Positions 18,238 through 27,839 of a stretch of DNA of 64,000 nt are shown one piece after another (position 1 is the first letter of the stretch; the number at the start of each line of letters is the position of its first letter). This DNA is from Gracilaria gracilis. Lineage: Eukaryota > Rhodophyta > Florideophyceae > Gracilariales > Gracilariaceae. The position numbers and the translations under genes were made by a program. Location of the stretch: the NCBI GenBank assembly GCA_030374805.1, contig JARGSG010000183.1:868001-932000 (forward strand), read 5' to 3'. Below the pieces are notes generated by a model. That model was given only the letters and a program-made list of their open reading frames with translations. It ran no database searches and was not told the DNA's origin.

Positions 18238-19146
18238 GTGAAGAGGACGGCCGCTGCTAACTTACCATCCTGTACTACCGTTATGTGAGCAATTCATTTT
18301 GAGTACCTTGGCTAGTCAGTCAACCTTCCATCCTTTCTTTAGTTTCCATAGGAGCTGAACTAATTTGTCGCTTATAGAAGTGTGTCGCTCGGACGTTCTT
18401 GTCGTTTTTGTAAATACGTCTGTACTTCATAACGCGCACCGGCGAGGTGTGTTTTTTTCTCTAGTGAAACCATTTGTTGTTGTGATATATGTTGGACATG
18501 ACATGTACATTGGGAGTAATCGTGTTCTGAACTGCAAGACTCGAACTATATATTGTGTGATGTTCATATTCAATACACTTCAAAGAGTTTCTCCAACCTG
18601 TTGACTGTGGATTTAATGGCACTCAAATACTGGTTCCCCCTTTCGAATCTGAAGTACTCAAGTCAGGTTATCTGCACTTCTATTCTTGTCATCATCTGCT
18701 CTTTTTTGACTGGTCTTTGTTTGCCTGTTCTGAACCGCCCCAGAGCATTTGAGAGCGCCGTAAGTTTGCGGCGATTCGTTTAATAGTACTTGGGATATTA
18801 GTTCACCCACAAAGCACTTCGAGTTGCGATGGAGAAAGCAGCCGATTCCGGACTACTGATGGTCATGGCCATGCCCACAACCATGGAAGGCCTCCACGGA
18901 ACAAATTGCCTGTTTGCCATCAATCGCAGCAGATGTGTAGCAACTCTCTAGAGCTAGCCCCCTTACCTTCCTAGATTTCTCTGTTTTACCTACACAACCA
19001 GAGCTCGAGTAGGAGACTGTGTTCAATAAAGCTCGTCTCATCAGTCCCGCAAGACCCATGTCGTTCTTTCTCTTTGGCATTTTTGCTCCACGCGGTTTCG
19101 CAAAAGAGACGACAACGGGGATGATTGGATTGCAAATGATACAAGG

Positions 19147-19179
19147 GTGTAACGCTAGCCCTCTGGGCTAGCGTTACAC
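19147..19179. repeat. Perfect inverted repeat, 15-bp arms, 3-base loop
   Basis: The arm GTGTAACGCTAGCCC at 19147-19161 is exactly complementary to 19165-19179, with TCT between. It can form a hairpin or cruciform. It is not next to a gene end. Confidence 0.85.
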
Positions 19180-19307
19180 TGCAAATGATACTGCACAGTA
19201 GAAGCCTTACAGCAGAGGGCTACCGCTACTGCTCGCAACCTTACACCAGGGACAGCAGGTATCTATCCTTCTTACAGTGTACATACCTTCGTAGATATAC
19301 AGCACGA

Positions 19308-19335
19308 CGTGTACCAACGGTACCGTTGGTACACG
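19308..19335. repeat. Perfect 28-bp palindrome
   Basis: The 28 bases from CGTGTACCAACGG to its reverse complement are fully self-complementary with no loop. The core contains ACCGTTGGTA, a word that recurs elsewhere in the window. Confidence 0.85.
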
Positions 19336-19805
19336 AAGATAACTCAGTCCGCCAGGATCCAAATAATATGGAAATTGAGATTGTCAAAGTTCGACAGCAA
19401 GGATTTTCAGAGTTGAGCAAACCCCTAGAAGATCCTAACCCTCTCCGACGAGATTGATCAGGATCTCAGCCGTTCTGTCTTACGCTTTATGGTTTAGCGC
19501 CGCTACCTTGGTTACATCCGCCTACACGGGTTGCCAGTTCAAAGGACAATAGGTGCCAAAGCAACATATCTGAAATCTGAGGCTTGTGAACTGCGATCTG
19601 TTGATGAGGCGGCACCGATGGGTAGGATACTTACACGCTTGGGAGCATTTGGGATCTGATCCCATTCGGTGACGTCTTACCCAAGGGGGAGCAGCTCACC
19701 CTGCAATGGGACGAATGGGACCAAGCAGGAAAAGTGGGACCAACTCACCCAAACTCACCCAAGAAATAAGGTGAGGAAATTGCCTCACCCTGATCATCAG
19801 ATGGC

Positions 19806-20150
19806 ATGGGGATGGGGAAATGTACTGTAACAGAGCCATGCAGACGATGTACTGAGCAACATCGCCAAGAACAAGTGCCGTTAGCCCTGGTTCGTAGTGA
19901 TCTATGTCCTGTCAACATTGTTCGAGCGAAACAGTCGAAGCTGATGTTCATCGACTTTGCGTTTGCGCGGTGGGATGTGCCCTTTCTAGGCGCGCTTGAC
20001 TTCTCTGAGAGGCGTGGTGGCGAAACGGAGGATCTTGACTTTACGTAGAGCTATGGTCAAAGTTCGAGAACAAGGACCGGCTCAGAGAATTTCTCTATTA
20101 CGTGAATAGCTTACTGACAATCCACTTTCGGCTAGTGATGTACCATCTCT
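19806..20150 (+). pseudogene. Decayed kinase-fold fragment
   Basis: The translation from 19806 contains LVRSDLCPVNIV followed by LMFIDFAFARW, the Asp-x4-Asn and Asp-Phe pattern of small-molecule or FunK1-like kinases, and then LGALDFSERR. The frame stops at 20048. A second frame continues with YVELWSKFENKDRLREFLYYVNSLL, as expected of a C-lobe helix. The ATP-binding lobe is missing. I read it as a remnant of a kinase-like gene; the resemblance is short and could be chance. Confidence 0.3.
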
Positions 20151-20226
20151 TTCGCAGTGCTGAGGATTGTAGCACTGTGTGTAAAACCAGGAGAAGTATC
20201 TATACTTCAACCAAAACCTCATATTA

Positions 20227-20766
20227 CTAAGGACAGTAGCCTTCAGAGAGCACCTTCCCGTGAAACTCGCACTTACACTCACAGGCATTGGGGCTTGTTA
20301 GGCGCCCTGCGTCGCTGTCACAGCATACAGGGTCGTAGATGCGTGGGCAGAGGCAAGACGGCTCAGATGGTGGTGGCATAGCGGGCGCTGGCGGGGCGGG
20401 CTCTGGCGGGGAGAGCGGGCCGAGCGCTAGCCCAGTCGGACATGCGCCTTCGATGTACACCTTCCCCCCATACCGGCACTCACACTCACACGCATTGGGG
20501 AAAGTTGCGCTCCCTGCGGCATTCACACAGCACACGGGCTGGTAGATGGCTGGGCACACACAGGGGTAGTGGAAGCGCCCGACGAGACGCTGCGACACCC
20601 GTGACGCTCTGCGTGAGTGATACACCAGCGCCAGCGCCAGAGCCAGCGCGGCGGCGACGCTGAGCGAGAGTAGCGCGAGGCGACGAGGAGTGCGCGGCGA
20701 CTGCGATTGCGGCGGCGCCGGCGCGGAGGGCGCGGTGGCGTCATAGTGCGGCAACGTCGAGTCCAT
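20227..20766 (-). CDS. Single-pass membrane protein with two Kazal-like domains
   Basis: 179 residues from the ATG at 20766 (MDSTLPHYDA). A Pro/Ser/Ala-rich N-terminus is followed by a transmembrane segment (about 29-49) flanked by Arg, fitting a type II membrane protein. The ectodomain holds two copies of a Kazal-like unit: C69-x-CPAIYQPVCC-x12-CEC-x-C-x11-C109 and C138-x-CPRIYDPVCC-x12-CEC-x-C-x11-C178. Every cysteine in copy 2 sits exactly 69 residues after its partner in copy 1. Kazal domains are known serine-protease inhibitors; here the usual six cysteines are eight, with Cys replacing the Gly after PVC. A Pro-rich linker separates the units. Inhibitor activity is inference. The neighbouring membrane protease gene is of the metallo type, which Kazal domains do not normally inhibit. 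Confidence 0.8.
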   Translation of the reverse strand: MDSTLPHYDATAPSAPAPPQSQSPRTPRRLALLSLSVAAALALALALVYHSRRASRVSQRLVGRFHYPCVCPAIYQPVCCVNAAGSATFPNACECECRYGGKVYIEGACPTGLALGPLSPPEPAPPAPAMPPPSEPSCLCPRIYDPVCCDSDAGRLTSPNACECKCEFHGKVLSEGYCP

Positions 20767-21268
20767 GCCGGGGTCAGGGTGGGACGACAAGGTACGGTTG
20801 GAACATGAATGCTTACGGTGGACGTCGCGCGGCGTGCTTTATGCGCATCGGAGGGAGGTTGCGGGGTTTGGAAGCAGTTGCTTCCGAAGGCTTGGATGCA
20901 GATGCTTCCGATCTCGTAGGGGCGTTCTAGATACATGTGAGCAAAAGAAGCCACACACGTGTGTGACACGCTTAGGCTACGTACGGTAACCTTGGGTACA
21001 CGTACAGAGGTAGAGCCTATGTAAGGTTACCAACGGTAACGTTCCTAAGGTTACCCTTGGTAGCTACACGTACAAGGGAAACGCTACTGTAAAACAAAAA
21101 AGTGCGCCGAGAGTTTGGACGCGAAACTGCGTTTCTCTCCCGTACACAGTGAATAAACGTCTCTCTCTCTTCCTCGGCGCTGTTCGTAATCCCATTTCTA
21201 GCTCCTTGGGTCAAACCACCTTATCAAGAGTTGTGCAACACAACCATTCGCCTTCTGCGGGAAGCAAA
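20767..21268. other. Intergenic, divergent promoter, with repeated GGTTACC/CGTACA words
   Basis: Between the Kazal-like gene (minus) and the TMEM14 gene (plus). About 20982-21074 is built from repeated words: ACACGTACA twice, AAGGTTAC twice, plus GGTAACC and TACCAACGGTAAC, giving several overlapping hairpins. A 14-bp palindrome of CA/TG type lies near 20955. These may be promoter elements. Confidence 0.45.
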
Positions 21269-21898
21269 ATGGGCAACTTTTCAGCTGCTGAGATATTAAC
21301 CATATACGGGTTAACACTGATGATCTGTGGGGCTTTGGCTTTTCAAGACTCGGGCTTAGCGAAGAATGCCGTATCCGCGATCTACATGGGCAACGGCGGT
21401 GCTGTGATTTCCTTTCTGCTAGCTGCGGGAACAAGGAATTTGGAGCTGAAGAAAGGAGAGAGGGGATACAAGATAATGATGATTAGCATTCATCTGGCTT
21501 TCATCTTCCCACTCTTGTTTGGAAGCGTAATTGGATGGCGACTACTGTCAGCATGGAACAATCCTCACAAAGCGTACCTCAAGCCGTACTTCAGTGTTAT
21601 TATCGCGATGAGTTTGCTTACTGCTGGAGTCGTGTATTCAAAGAAACCCAAGAAGCAAGGGGACAAAAAGGACAAGGTCGAAACCGCAGAGAAAAAGGAG
21701 GAGAGCACAACCACGGAAACCACACAAGAAACCCCAGACCAAACCAAGACCCGGGGCGAAACCTCAACGGAGGTCGAAACCGAAGGGAAAAAGGAGGAGA
21801 CCAATGCCACAGAAACAACAGAGGAAACTTTAGACGAAACCAGGCCACTAGACGAAACCTCAACGATACGCAGGCGGCCGACAGCGTCTGCTACTTAA
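21269..21898 (+). CDS. TMEM14-family membrane protein with duplicated acidic tail
   Basis: 209 residues from the ATG at 21269 (MGNFSAAEILTIYG); the frame is open further upstream but without another ATG. Four hydrophobic helices (about 8-25, 33-53, 66-88, 106-122) and Gly/Ala-rich packing match the Tmemb_14 (UPF0136) family. The family includes mitochondrial inner-membrane TMEM14C, linked to porphyrin transport, and plastid FAX fatty-acid exporters. No clear targeting peptide is present, so the membrane is unknown. Residues after 123 form a Glu/Thr/Lys-rich tail absent from most family members, made of two tandem copies of a 32-residue unit. Membership is strong; transported substrate is not determinable here. 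Confidence 0.8.
   Translation: MGNFSAAEILTIYGLTLMICGALAFQDSGLAKNAVSAIYMGNGGAVISFLLAAGTRNLELKKGERGYKIMMISIHLAFIFPLLFGSVIGWRLLSAWNNPHKAYLKPYFSVIIAMSLLTAGVVYSKKPKKQGDKKDKVETAEKKEESTTTETTQETPDQTKTRGETSTEVETEGKKEETNATETTEETLDETRPLDETSTIRRRPTASAT
21674..21865 (+). repeat. 96-bp tandem duplication in the TMEM14 gene
   Basis: Two adjacent 96-base units (21674-21769 and 21770-21865) keep the frame. Both start with a Lys/Glu codon, GTCGAAACCG, and end in GAAACCTCAACG, with divergence in the middle. Confidence 0.75.
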
Positions 21899-22458
21899 AT
21901 TGAAAACACCACTGCAAACAACACATTGTGATCCCTTCTGTAGAATATGTATTTCTTGCGATACGGTGACATTCATAGCTTGATTGTTAAGTTTGAAAGT
22001 TTGTAGTTTTTATTCATAAAGGTCTTGCGTTGGAAAGAAATAAGTGTTACCCTTGATACTACTGTATCTGCAGTGAAACACAAAGGGTCGCTGAACAAAG
22101 AAAGAACTGGTACCGTTGGTGAAGGGTTAAACCTCAAAGCACAAACACGTCATAGAAGCTGTGGGAACTTCCCTAGTGGGAAGTACGGCGTATCACGTCA
22201 TATTGTATGTTATCTGCGGTTCAGTATTCTCAAATCTCTGATTTGCAGTGCAGGAAACTGCAGTTGTATAACGGCCTCGAGGTCTGCTCTGTTTCTCTGC
22301 ACTTCTCTTTTTCTCTGTGCGTTTCCTTCACGTTCTATGCATCGCTCTTCAGCGGAAGCAAAACACTTCTGCTTCTTTGATAGTACGTGGTTAGCCATCC
22401 TAGCTTGAAACGAAGATTGGACGAAACGCAAATGGATCGAGACTGGCTTGATCTCTGT
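21899..22458. other. Intergenic, convergent 3' ends
   Basis: Lies between the ends of the TMEM14 gene and the amidinotransferase gene. Contains a 7-bp hairpin (ACTTCCC/GGGAAGT near 22168-22185) and one ACCGTTGGT word near 22113. No gene seen. Confidence 0.45.
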
Positions 22459-23667
22459 TTAATTGTAATCTACGCTGAAATAGTCTTTCAAGCTTCCATC
22501 CCGACGAATATCGTTTGTCGCGCATTGTAATCCTCCACCGAATTGATAAGTATTACGGAAAGGAATGGGAATAACATCGAATCCGAAGTCTTCAAGTTGG
22601 AGAATCAGCTCCTTTTCATTTTCTTCTACAACCAGCTTCTCGGGCGAAATGCTGAATATATTGACACTCATCCCGCCAGCGCTGCAATGGCAGAAATCGG
22701 GCATTGGATAATTGATGCCACTCGGAGGTGCTGACGCAATGAGCTTCCAGTTACCCTCCCTGAACATCTTGACTTCACTTTCCAAAGGAGGGCGCTCGCG
22801 GTTCGAGAGGACTAGTCCCGGTCGAAGTGGGATAAAGTTACTGTCAATGTGTTGTGGCTTCATATCATCCGGAAAGTGCATAAAGTGACAATCTATACCT
22901 CTCAGAGAGAAATGTCGTTGTAACCATTCGAAACCCATGCGATTGGTGGTGTTACTGTGAATCACGAAAAGGTCCTTTCCTACCCGTGCGACATCTGCTG
23001 CATCCCATATGGGCTCGTCTTCTGTCGTAGCAAATTCGAATATGTGCCTGTTGTGTTCGACTTCTTCGGAAGATATGAAGCCGTTCTTTTTCTTGCACTT
23101 CTCGTCGACCCTATCCCAAAATGGGACCTTGACCTTGTTATTGATGTCCACGTGATGTTGATATAAGGAATCTCGCATCATTGGTTTCGGGGCCGCAGTC
23201 CAGATCATTTGCTTATCTCTTCTGTAGTAATCCATGATGATGTCTCGGTAGCAATACTCTTCGAATAGACGGGCGCGATGAGACATTGCAGCTTCGAGGA
23301 TCTCGTTTCCGACTACGAGTAGTTTGTCTCGAGGGCAGCAGTTGTACATGGTCGGCGTTTTCCAGAAAGGAGTAACAATCGGCGTATCTTGTGGTATGAG
23401 AGTGGGGCGTTTCACGGTAACTCCTTCTCCCTCTAGAGTACTGGCCAACAGATCATACTCAGCATTAGCTTTTGTTATTTCATTGGGGTGCTTGGGACCG
23501 ATAGGCCACCTTAAAGTGGACGCAATGTACTCATTGTTACACTCCGCTCGAAAGTCAGGACCCTCAGGAGGGAAACAAGCATCGTCAGGAAGACGGGCGA
23601 CAATTACTTCTTGTAGCCTTTCCCATTCGGTCCAAGAGTTCACAAGTTTCTCAGCCTCTAACATCAT
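22459..23667 (-). CDS. Glycine amidinotransferase-like enzyme (AGAT family)
   Basis: 402 residues from the ATG at 23667 (MMLEAEKLVNSWTEWERLQE). The whole length matches the arginine:glycine amidinotransferase family, which moves an amidino group from arginine to an acceptor amine through a Cys-amidino intermediate. The expected catalytic triad is present: Asp222 in EPIWDAADV, His274 in QHIDSNF and Cys382 in GGGLQCATND. Other family hallmarks include PRDKLLVVGNEILEA, WTAAPKP and PGLVLSNRERP. No mitochondrial presequence is visible, unlike the animal enzyme, so a cytosolic location is likely. Bacterial relatives use other acceptors, including in specialised-metabolite pathways, so the acceptor is open. 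No biosynthetic cluster surrounds the gene. Confidence 0.88.
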   Translation of the reverse strand: MMLEAEKLVNSWTEWERLQEVIVARLPDDACFPPEGPDFRAECNNEYIASTLRWPIGPKHPNEITKANAEYDLLASTLEGEGVTVKRPTLIPQDTPIVTPFWKTPTMYNCCPRDKLLVVGNEILEAAMSHRARLFEEYCYRDIIMDYYRRDKQMIWTAAPKPMMRDSLYQHHVDINNKVKVPFWDRVDEKCKKKNGFISSEEVEHNRHIFEFATTEDEPIWDAADVARVGKDLFVIHSNTTNRMGFEWLQRHFSLRGIDCHFMHFPDDMKPQHIDSNFIPLRPGLVLSNRERPPLESEVKMFREGNWKLIASAPPSGINYPMPDFCHCSAGGMSVNIFSISPEKLVVEENEKELILQLEDFGFDVIPIPFRNTYQFGGGLQCATNDIRRDGSLKDYFSVDYN

Positions 23668-24075
23668 AAGATACGAATGGAGAACAACGAAATCGAAGCA
23701 AAACCACACTGAAGAAGATGAAGAGCAGCAACAACAAGATCAGAATGAACCAAATATAATGCGTAGAATCAAACAACCGCTGGTATCTAACGGATGCACC
23801 AAGAGAGCAAACGATCGGGATGTGTTTGCAGTTCAATAGATCAGGTATAGGAGATGAGCTACGGAGTACTGGGCCACCCTAATCTTGGGCTTTTATATCG
23901 TTCGGGAAAAGACATCTGTCGCCAAATTCTTTCCAACTTCACAGAGAAAGATAGTTTACGTTTGAGCCTCGCTCTCACCTTCAAAGTGTGGAAAGTCGCA
24001 CATAGAGTTCGAACATGGAGTTCAGGCCGGAAAAAAGTTTTGCATCGAAAGTGTTTTGATATGAATCTGCATCTG

Positions 24076-24117
24076 TGCTAGCTAGCAACATCAGCGTTAG
24101 AGATGCTAGCTAGCAAC
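24076..24117. repeat. Direct repeat TGCTAGCTAGCAAC, two copies
   Basis: Copies at 24076-24089 and 24104-24117. Each contains the palindrome GCTAGCTAGC. Confidence 0.8.
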
Positions 24118-24370
24118 GGCCAACGACGGTACGGACCCAGCGAGAGTAACTGAAAAAGTTGTTCTGAGTAACTTTACAGTCCAAACCAGGTGGAACTTGG
24201 TGATGTTTGGCGCATGTTACGAGGTGCAAGCGATTCTCTCCATGACTTTTGAGGATTTTGGACAAACAGATGATCACGTAAGCATTCTTGTGACTTTCTT
24301 CTCATTGCTTTGACGATAGGAAATGCGTGATCAGCCTTATCAGCCTTATGATGGTGATGTCCCCTTTCAG

Positions 24371-24398
24371 ACTTCGATATGTCTTATCATATCGAAGT
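24371..24398. repeat. Hairpin, 11-bp perfect stem
   Basis: ACTTCGATATG, a six-base loop, then CATATCGAAGT. Confidence 0.85.
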
Positions 24399-24488
24399 TG
24401 CTTGAATTACTCACCATGGAGTCCGCAGCGTGCATACAAGGGTACAATTCTTCAACAGCTACGAAAAACCTCTCTCTCATTTATGAAA

Positions 24489-24512
24489 CGCGTACGTTAA
24501 TTATCGTACGCG
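24489..24512. repeat. Hairpin, 8-bp perfect stem
   Basis: CGCGTACG, an eight-base A/T loop, then CGTACGCG. Confidence 0.8.
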
Positions 24513-24544
24513 GGGGTATGCTAAGAACTCCAACAACCTACTGT

Positions 24545-24589
24545 GCCACGGTGTAGAGATGAGTGTATAACACTTACCTACACCGTGGC
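24545..24589. repeat. Hairpin, 12-bp perfect stem with nested 5-bp hairpin
   Basis: GCCACGGTGTAG pairs with CTACACCGTGGC. Inside, AGTGT pairs with ACACT. Confidence 0.85.
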
Positions 24590-24735
24590 CACCTACGAAA
24601 AATATTATTCGCTTTCTGATGTGAACGCTGAATTCAACGCATACGTGCGCAGACCGTTTCTGTTGAAAGAAACAGTATAGAGATACGGCCAATTTGTAAT
24701 GATCGGTTGCAGACGACGGCCCTTACGCTCTTGGA

Positions 24736-24756
24736 GGAGACGGCGTAATCGTCTCC
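24736..24756. repeat. Hairpin, 7-bp perfect stem
   Basis: GGAGACG, seven-base loop, CGTCTCC. Confidence 0.75.
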
Positions 24757-24944
24757 ATAACTTCGTTTTCGGACATGGTAAGATCTTACGGTAAACAGAA
24801 TGGTCAAAGCACGTGTTGTTTCGCTGTCCTTTGACGAACGCAACGCGTCGCAATGAATTGCCACCCGTTCAAGACAGGAAAGACTTGTTGCTAGTAGAGA
24901 TGATAAGACAATGGCCGCTAAGGTTTTTGGCCTTCTTTAAGAGA

Positions 24945-24996
24945 GAGGATTACCTGTAGGGTAATCCTCCTGCCGCCTCGGAATCAGGGGCGGCAG
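24945..24996. repeat. Two back-to-back hairpins
   Basis: GAGGATTACC/GGTAATCCTC (24945-24969, 10-bp stem, 5-base loop) is followed directly by CTGCCGCC/GGCGGCAG (24970-24996, 8-bp stem). Confidence 0.85.
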
Positions 24997-25138
24997 ACCA
25001 TAATAAAGAAGAATGGTCAAAGTCGTATAAAGCGCCCAATATACTGAACAACCGCGTAGTGTGGAAATATTTCATTATGGAGCCGCTATGCGCAAAGCAC
25101 CGCCTTTTGCTAGCTTGTATCTCTAATGCTCTTATGCT

Positions 25139-26250
25139 ATGGCGTTTGAACTCCTGCTTGAACAGATACGAATACCACCATGGCCCAGTCCAAGTGGGCG
25201 GTCACGAAAACGACTTCGAAACTCTCCTGTAGATTTAGTAATCGGCACGCCCGGAAGTATCGAGGTCATGCGCAACGAGCAACTCTTATATGTCTCTCGC
25301 GTCTCTACTATAGTTCTGGATGAGGCCGATGAACTGGTATCAACTAACGCTGGATTCGGACCGCAGCTAACGGGACTGATGAGTGTACTACGTGAGAAAG
25401 ATGCCCAGTTCGTCGACTCTGGCGCCACTGTTCCACATACGATGGAAAAAGAACTGCGGCGGTGGCATGGAGGGAATCTTGAGGTTGCCCTTGGAAGCCG
25501 GCTACATCGTGCAACGTCATCATTAAGAGTGAAAACTACCTTCATCAGAGTCGATGGATCTGAAGATGCTAAGCTTCAAAAGCTCATCGAAGTGTTCTCT
25601 GTCGCTCAGAAACGTACTAAAGCCGGAAAGATTCTAATCTTCTGTGATAACGTCAAACGAGGGCAAGCCATAGTACGAGAACTCCGCTCGAAAGGAACAG
25701 ATGTTGTTCATTTATCAGGGGAAGGACGGGACAAGGATGATCGCAGTGCAGACTGGGAGGCTTTTTCTTCTGGTCAGGTTTGCGTAGCTATGTGCTCAAA
25801 GAGCTTCGGAAGGGGAATTGATGACCACAAAATTGACACGATGATCTTGTTTGACGTACCGATGACCGGCAGTGAATATATACATCGGATCGGACCGGAA
25901 GGGCATATCAGGGGTACCGGAAGGGCATACAGTACGTCCTTGCGGGAAGACGCGAACAAGCCATTGCCGAAGAGTTATTTCTGTCTCATGTCAAGGGTCT
26001 CCCCATTGCGGGCGTAAGTCCACAGAAAGCCTGGAAGGAATACACCAATGCTGGACGTGACCGCATCGCTACGGACAAAGTTATGAGGACAGCGAGGTCT
26101 AAGAGACAAGCAAGGTGGGTGGATGAAAGACTCAAAGCAGATGGAACTTTCCGGGGGAGGAAGCGTCAACTCATGATTAAGAAAGATGACAGCAGAAAAG
26201 GGGATTTCTGGCTCATGAGATACAACTCTAGACGCAAGAACGCGCCCTAA
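25139..26250 (+). pseudogene. Truncated and frameshifted DEAD-box RNA helicase
   Basis: The first frame (25139-26017) carries helicase motifs in order: VIGTPGS (Ib-type), LDEADEL (II), a broken SAT (III, DSGATV), KILIFCDN (IV), RGIDDHKID (V) and EYIHRIG (VI). Motif VI is disturbed by extra residues (PEGHI). The ATP-binding Q motif, Walker A and motif Ia are absent, with no trace upstream. Near 25930 homology moves to another frame, which continues with IQYVLAGRREQAIAEELFLSHV and a basic tail to a stop at 26250. The DEADEL and GFGPQL context resembles plastid or mitochondrial DEAD-box helicases. Loss of the ATP site plus a frameshift argues for a dead gene; an unseen upstream exon could restore only the first defect. 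Confidence 0.7.
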
Positions 26251-26640
26251 ATTCTTTGAAGTCAGCACTGGCTTTTCTTCTCAAGACGTTTCCTCTGTGG
26301 TAGAAGTCGTGTTGTCGTTCAACGCAAGTAGGTGGCAGCATATCAAATACGCAGACAAACGTTAAGGAGCCTCCCTGGATCTATTGCCTATCGCACTGTA
26401 CGCGAAGGGTCGTTTATGCTTTGGAGGGCAATGCCAATCATCACACTGATCCCTGTCTGAAGCAGAGGGACGAGTGTTTCAAAACACGCGATACGACATT
26501 AATCTTAGCGTGTACTACAAAGTTTTCTATCAACCTATAGTAGACGAGTACCGTTACCTTGCAGCTCTTGGAGATGATCATTGGCAGTCCTCTGCGTCTT
26601 TCTGAGCTTTTCGATCATCGGAATCTTTTTCCTTTCGACC
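26251..26640. other. Intergenic
   Basis: Nothing recognised. Confidence 0.4.
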
Positions 26641-27036
26641 TCAACCACCTTCTTCAAATAGATAGATGCATTCCAACATGTAGTTGGCAGCCTTGATCAT
26701 CTCGTTGTGCATGTTGCCCATAATGACACAGATCCTCTGCTCACGGCCCTCCAACCTTGCCAATACGTCATTCAAATCAGGATCCCTAGGGCGACTGTTG
26801 CTGTCGGAGACGGGGATCGAGTCGGCTTGATCCAAAACAGAGGAATCCGCTCTTCGCGAATACATTCTACGAGAGTCGATGGGGCGCGAAGCACCATGAC
26901 CCCTGCCTGAGTTTCTCTTGGCCTTCGCATGTTCCTTCGATATGGAACTGGGCGTCTGTTCGTTTAGCGGAGGATTAATCGTCAGTATCGCGTCGAAGTT
27001 TCGCGAAATACGCAAAGAAGGTTCTGTGTGTTGCAT
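26641..27036 (-). CDS. Hypothetical protein
   Basis: 131 residues from the ATG at 27036. The first 80 residues are Ser/Arg-rich and look disordered. The last 45 (DLNDVLARLEGREQRICVIMGNMHNEMIKAANYMLECIYLFEE) form an amphipathic helix suited to a coiled coil. A TATAAAGG box on the same strand about 75 bases upstream supports transcription. The family is not recognised. Confidence 0.4.
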   Translation of the reverse strand: MQHTEPSLRISRNFDAILTINPPLNEQTPSSISKEHAKAKRNSGRGHGASRPIDSRRMYSRRADSSVLDQADSIPVSDSNSRPRDPDLNDVLARLEGREQRICVIMGNMHNEMIKAANYMLECIYLFEEGG

Positions 27037-27106
27037 ACCGCGCTGCGATTGCTCAGAATAAACAAACGTCTGGAAGCTGAGGGATCTGCAAACAGAAATG
27101 GACTTC

Positions 27107-27115
27107 GGCCTTTAT
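27107..27115 (-). promoter_or_regulatory. TATA box (CTATAAAGG)
   Basis: On the minus strand, about 75 bases before the ATG at 27036. Confidence 0.4.
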
Positions 27116-27839
27116 AGAATCATGTCTTTCGCTCGAGGCTTGCAGCTCAGCCGGAAGCAAAATGTTTCGTTTCGATACGCGCCGTTTCGATTGAAGGTGT
27201 TCGTAAGGCGAATGTGCGAGTTGAAGTCAAAATATGAAGCAAAGCACAGTTGTCGGTAAGATTGGAAGGCTGCGATGACCAGATTCATGGACCTTCAAGA
27301 GTTAAGTGGTCCATGGCCCCTGAATACCGTGGACATCAGGTCTCTGCAGTCGATCTTAGAGTTCTTAACCATAACATCATTATCATCTCGTGAGCTATCC
27401 GTCAACTACTCTGTCGAACCGTAGTTCTCGAGCGCTCTGAAACGCATCCTGTCTTTTGAGGCCGGTAAACTCCTGACATTGAACCCCTTCTCAAGAACTT
27501 CTTCTCAGGGTCTTTGACTTTCCTCAGAAATTAGTATTCCTGAACCGCTTGAGTATAGCGTGCTTATCATTATCTCGGCAACTGCTTATGCAAAGCGTGC
27601 TGATTCGTAGGCTCCATTTCTTTTTCTCTGTCATATCCTAATTGGGAAGCACAAATCATTGACTTCATGGTTCATCAGGTCAAGAATTTATAAATCAGTC
27701 CCGCTCTGAATTGCGCTAGCTACTGAAACAACAACAGTCGTTCTCTACCGCTCATGGACGCGAGGCAACTTTCTTGAGACGGCTTCAAGTCAAGGTACAA
27801 CTCTTTTGATTTCCAGTCACTTCCTCCTTTCCGAAACGG
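27116..27839. other. Intergenic, divergent promoter region
   Basis: Spacer between two divergent unknown genes. Nothing else recognised. Confidence 0.4.

Larger units (their letters stand above)
18238..19805. other. Intergenic with two long perfect palindromes
   Basis: No gene is supported. Contains the inverted repeats at 19147-19179 and 19308-19335, listed separately. Confidence 0.5.
23668..25138. other. Intergenic, unusually rich in perfect hairpins
   Basis: No gene is supported. Between 24076 and 24996 there are at least six perfect inverted repeats and a direct repeat, listed next. Confidence 0.6.

Noticed and set aside
24000..25000. CRISPR array as explanation of the repeats
   Set aside because: The stems differ from one another in sequence and spacing; there is no repeated unit, and the genome is eukaryotic.
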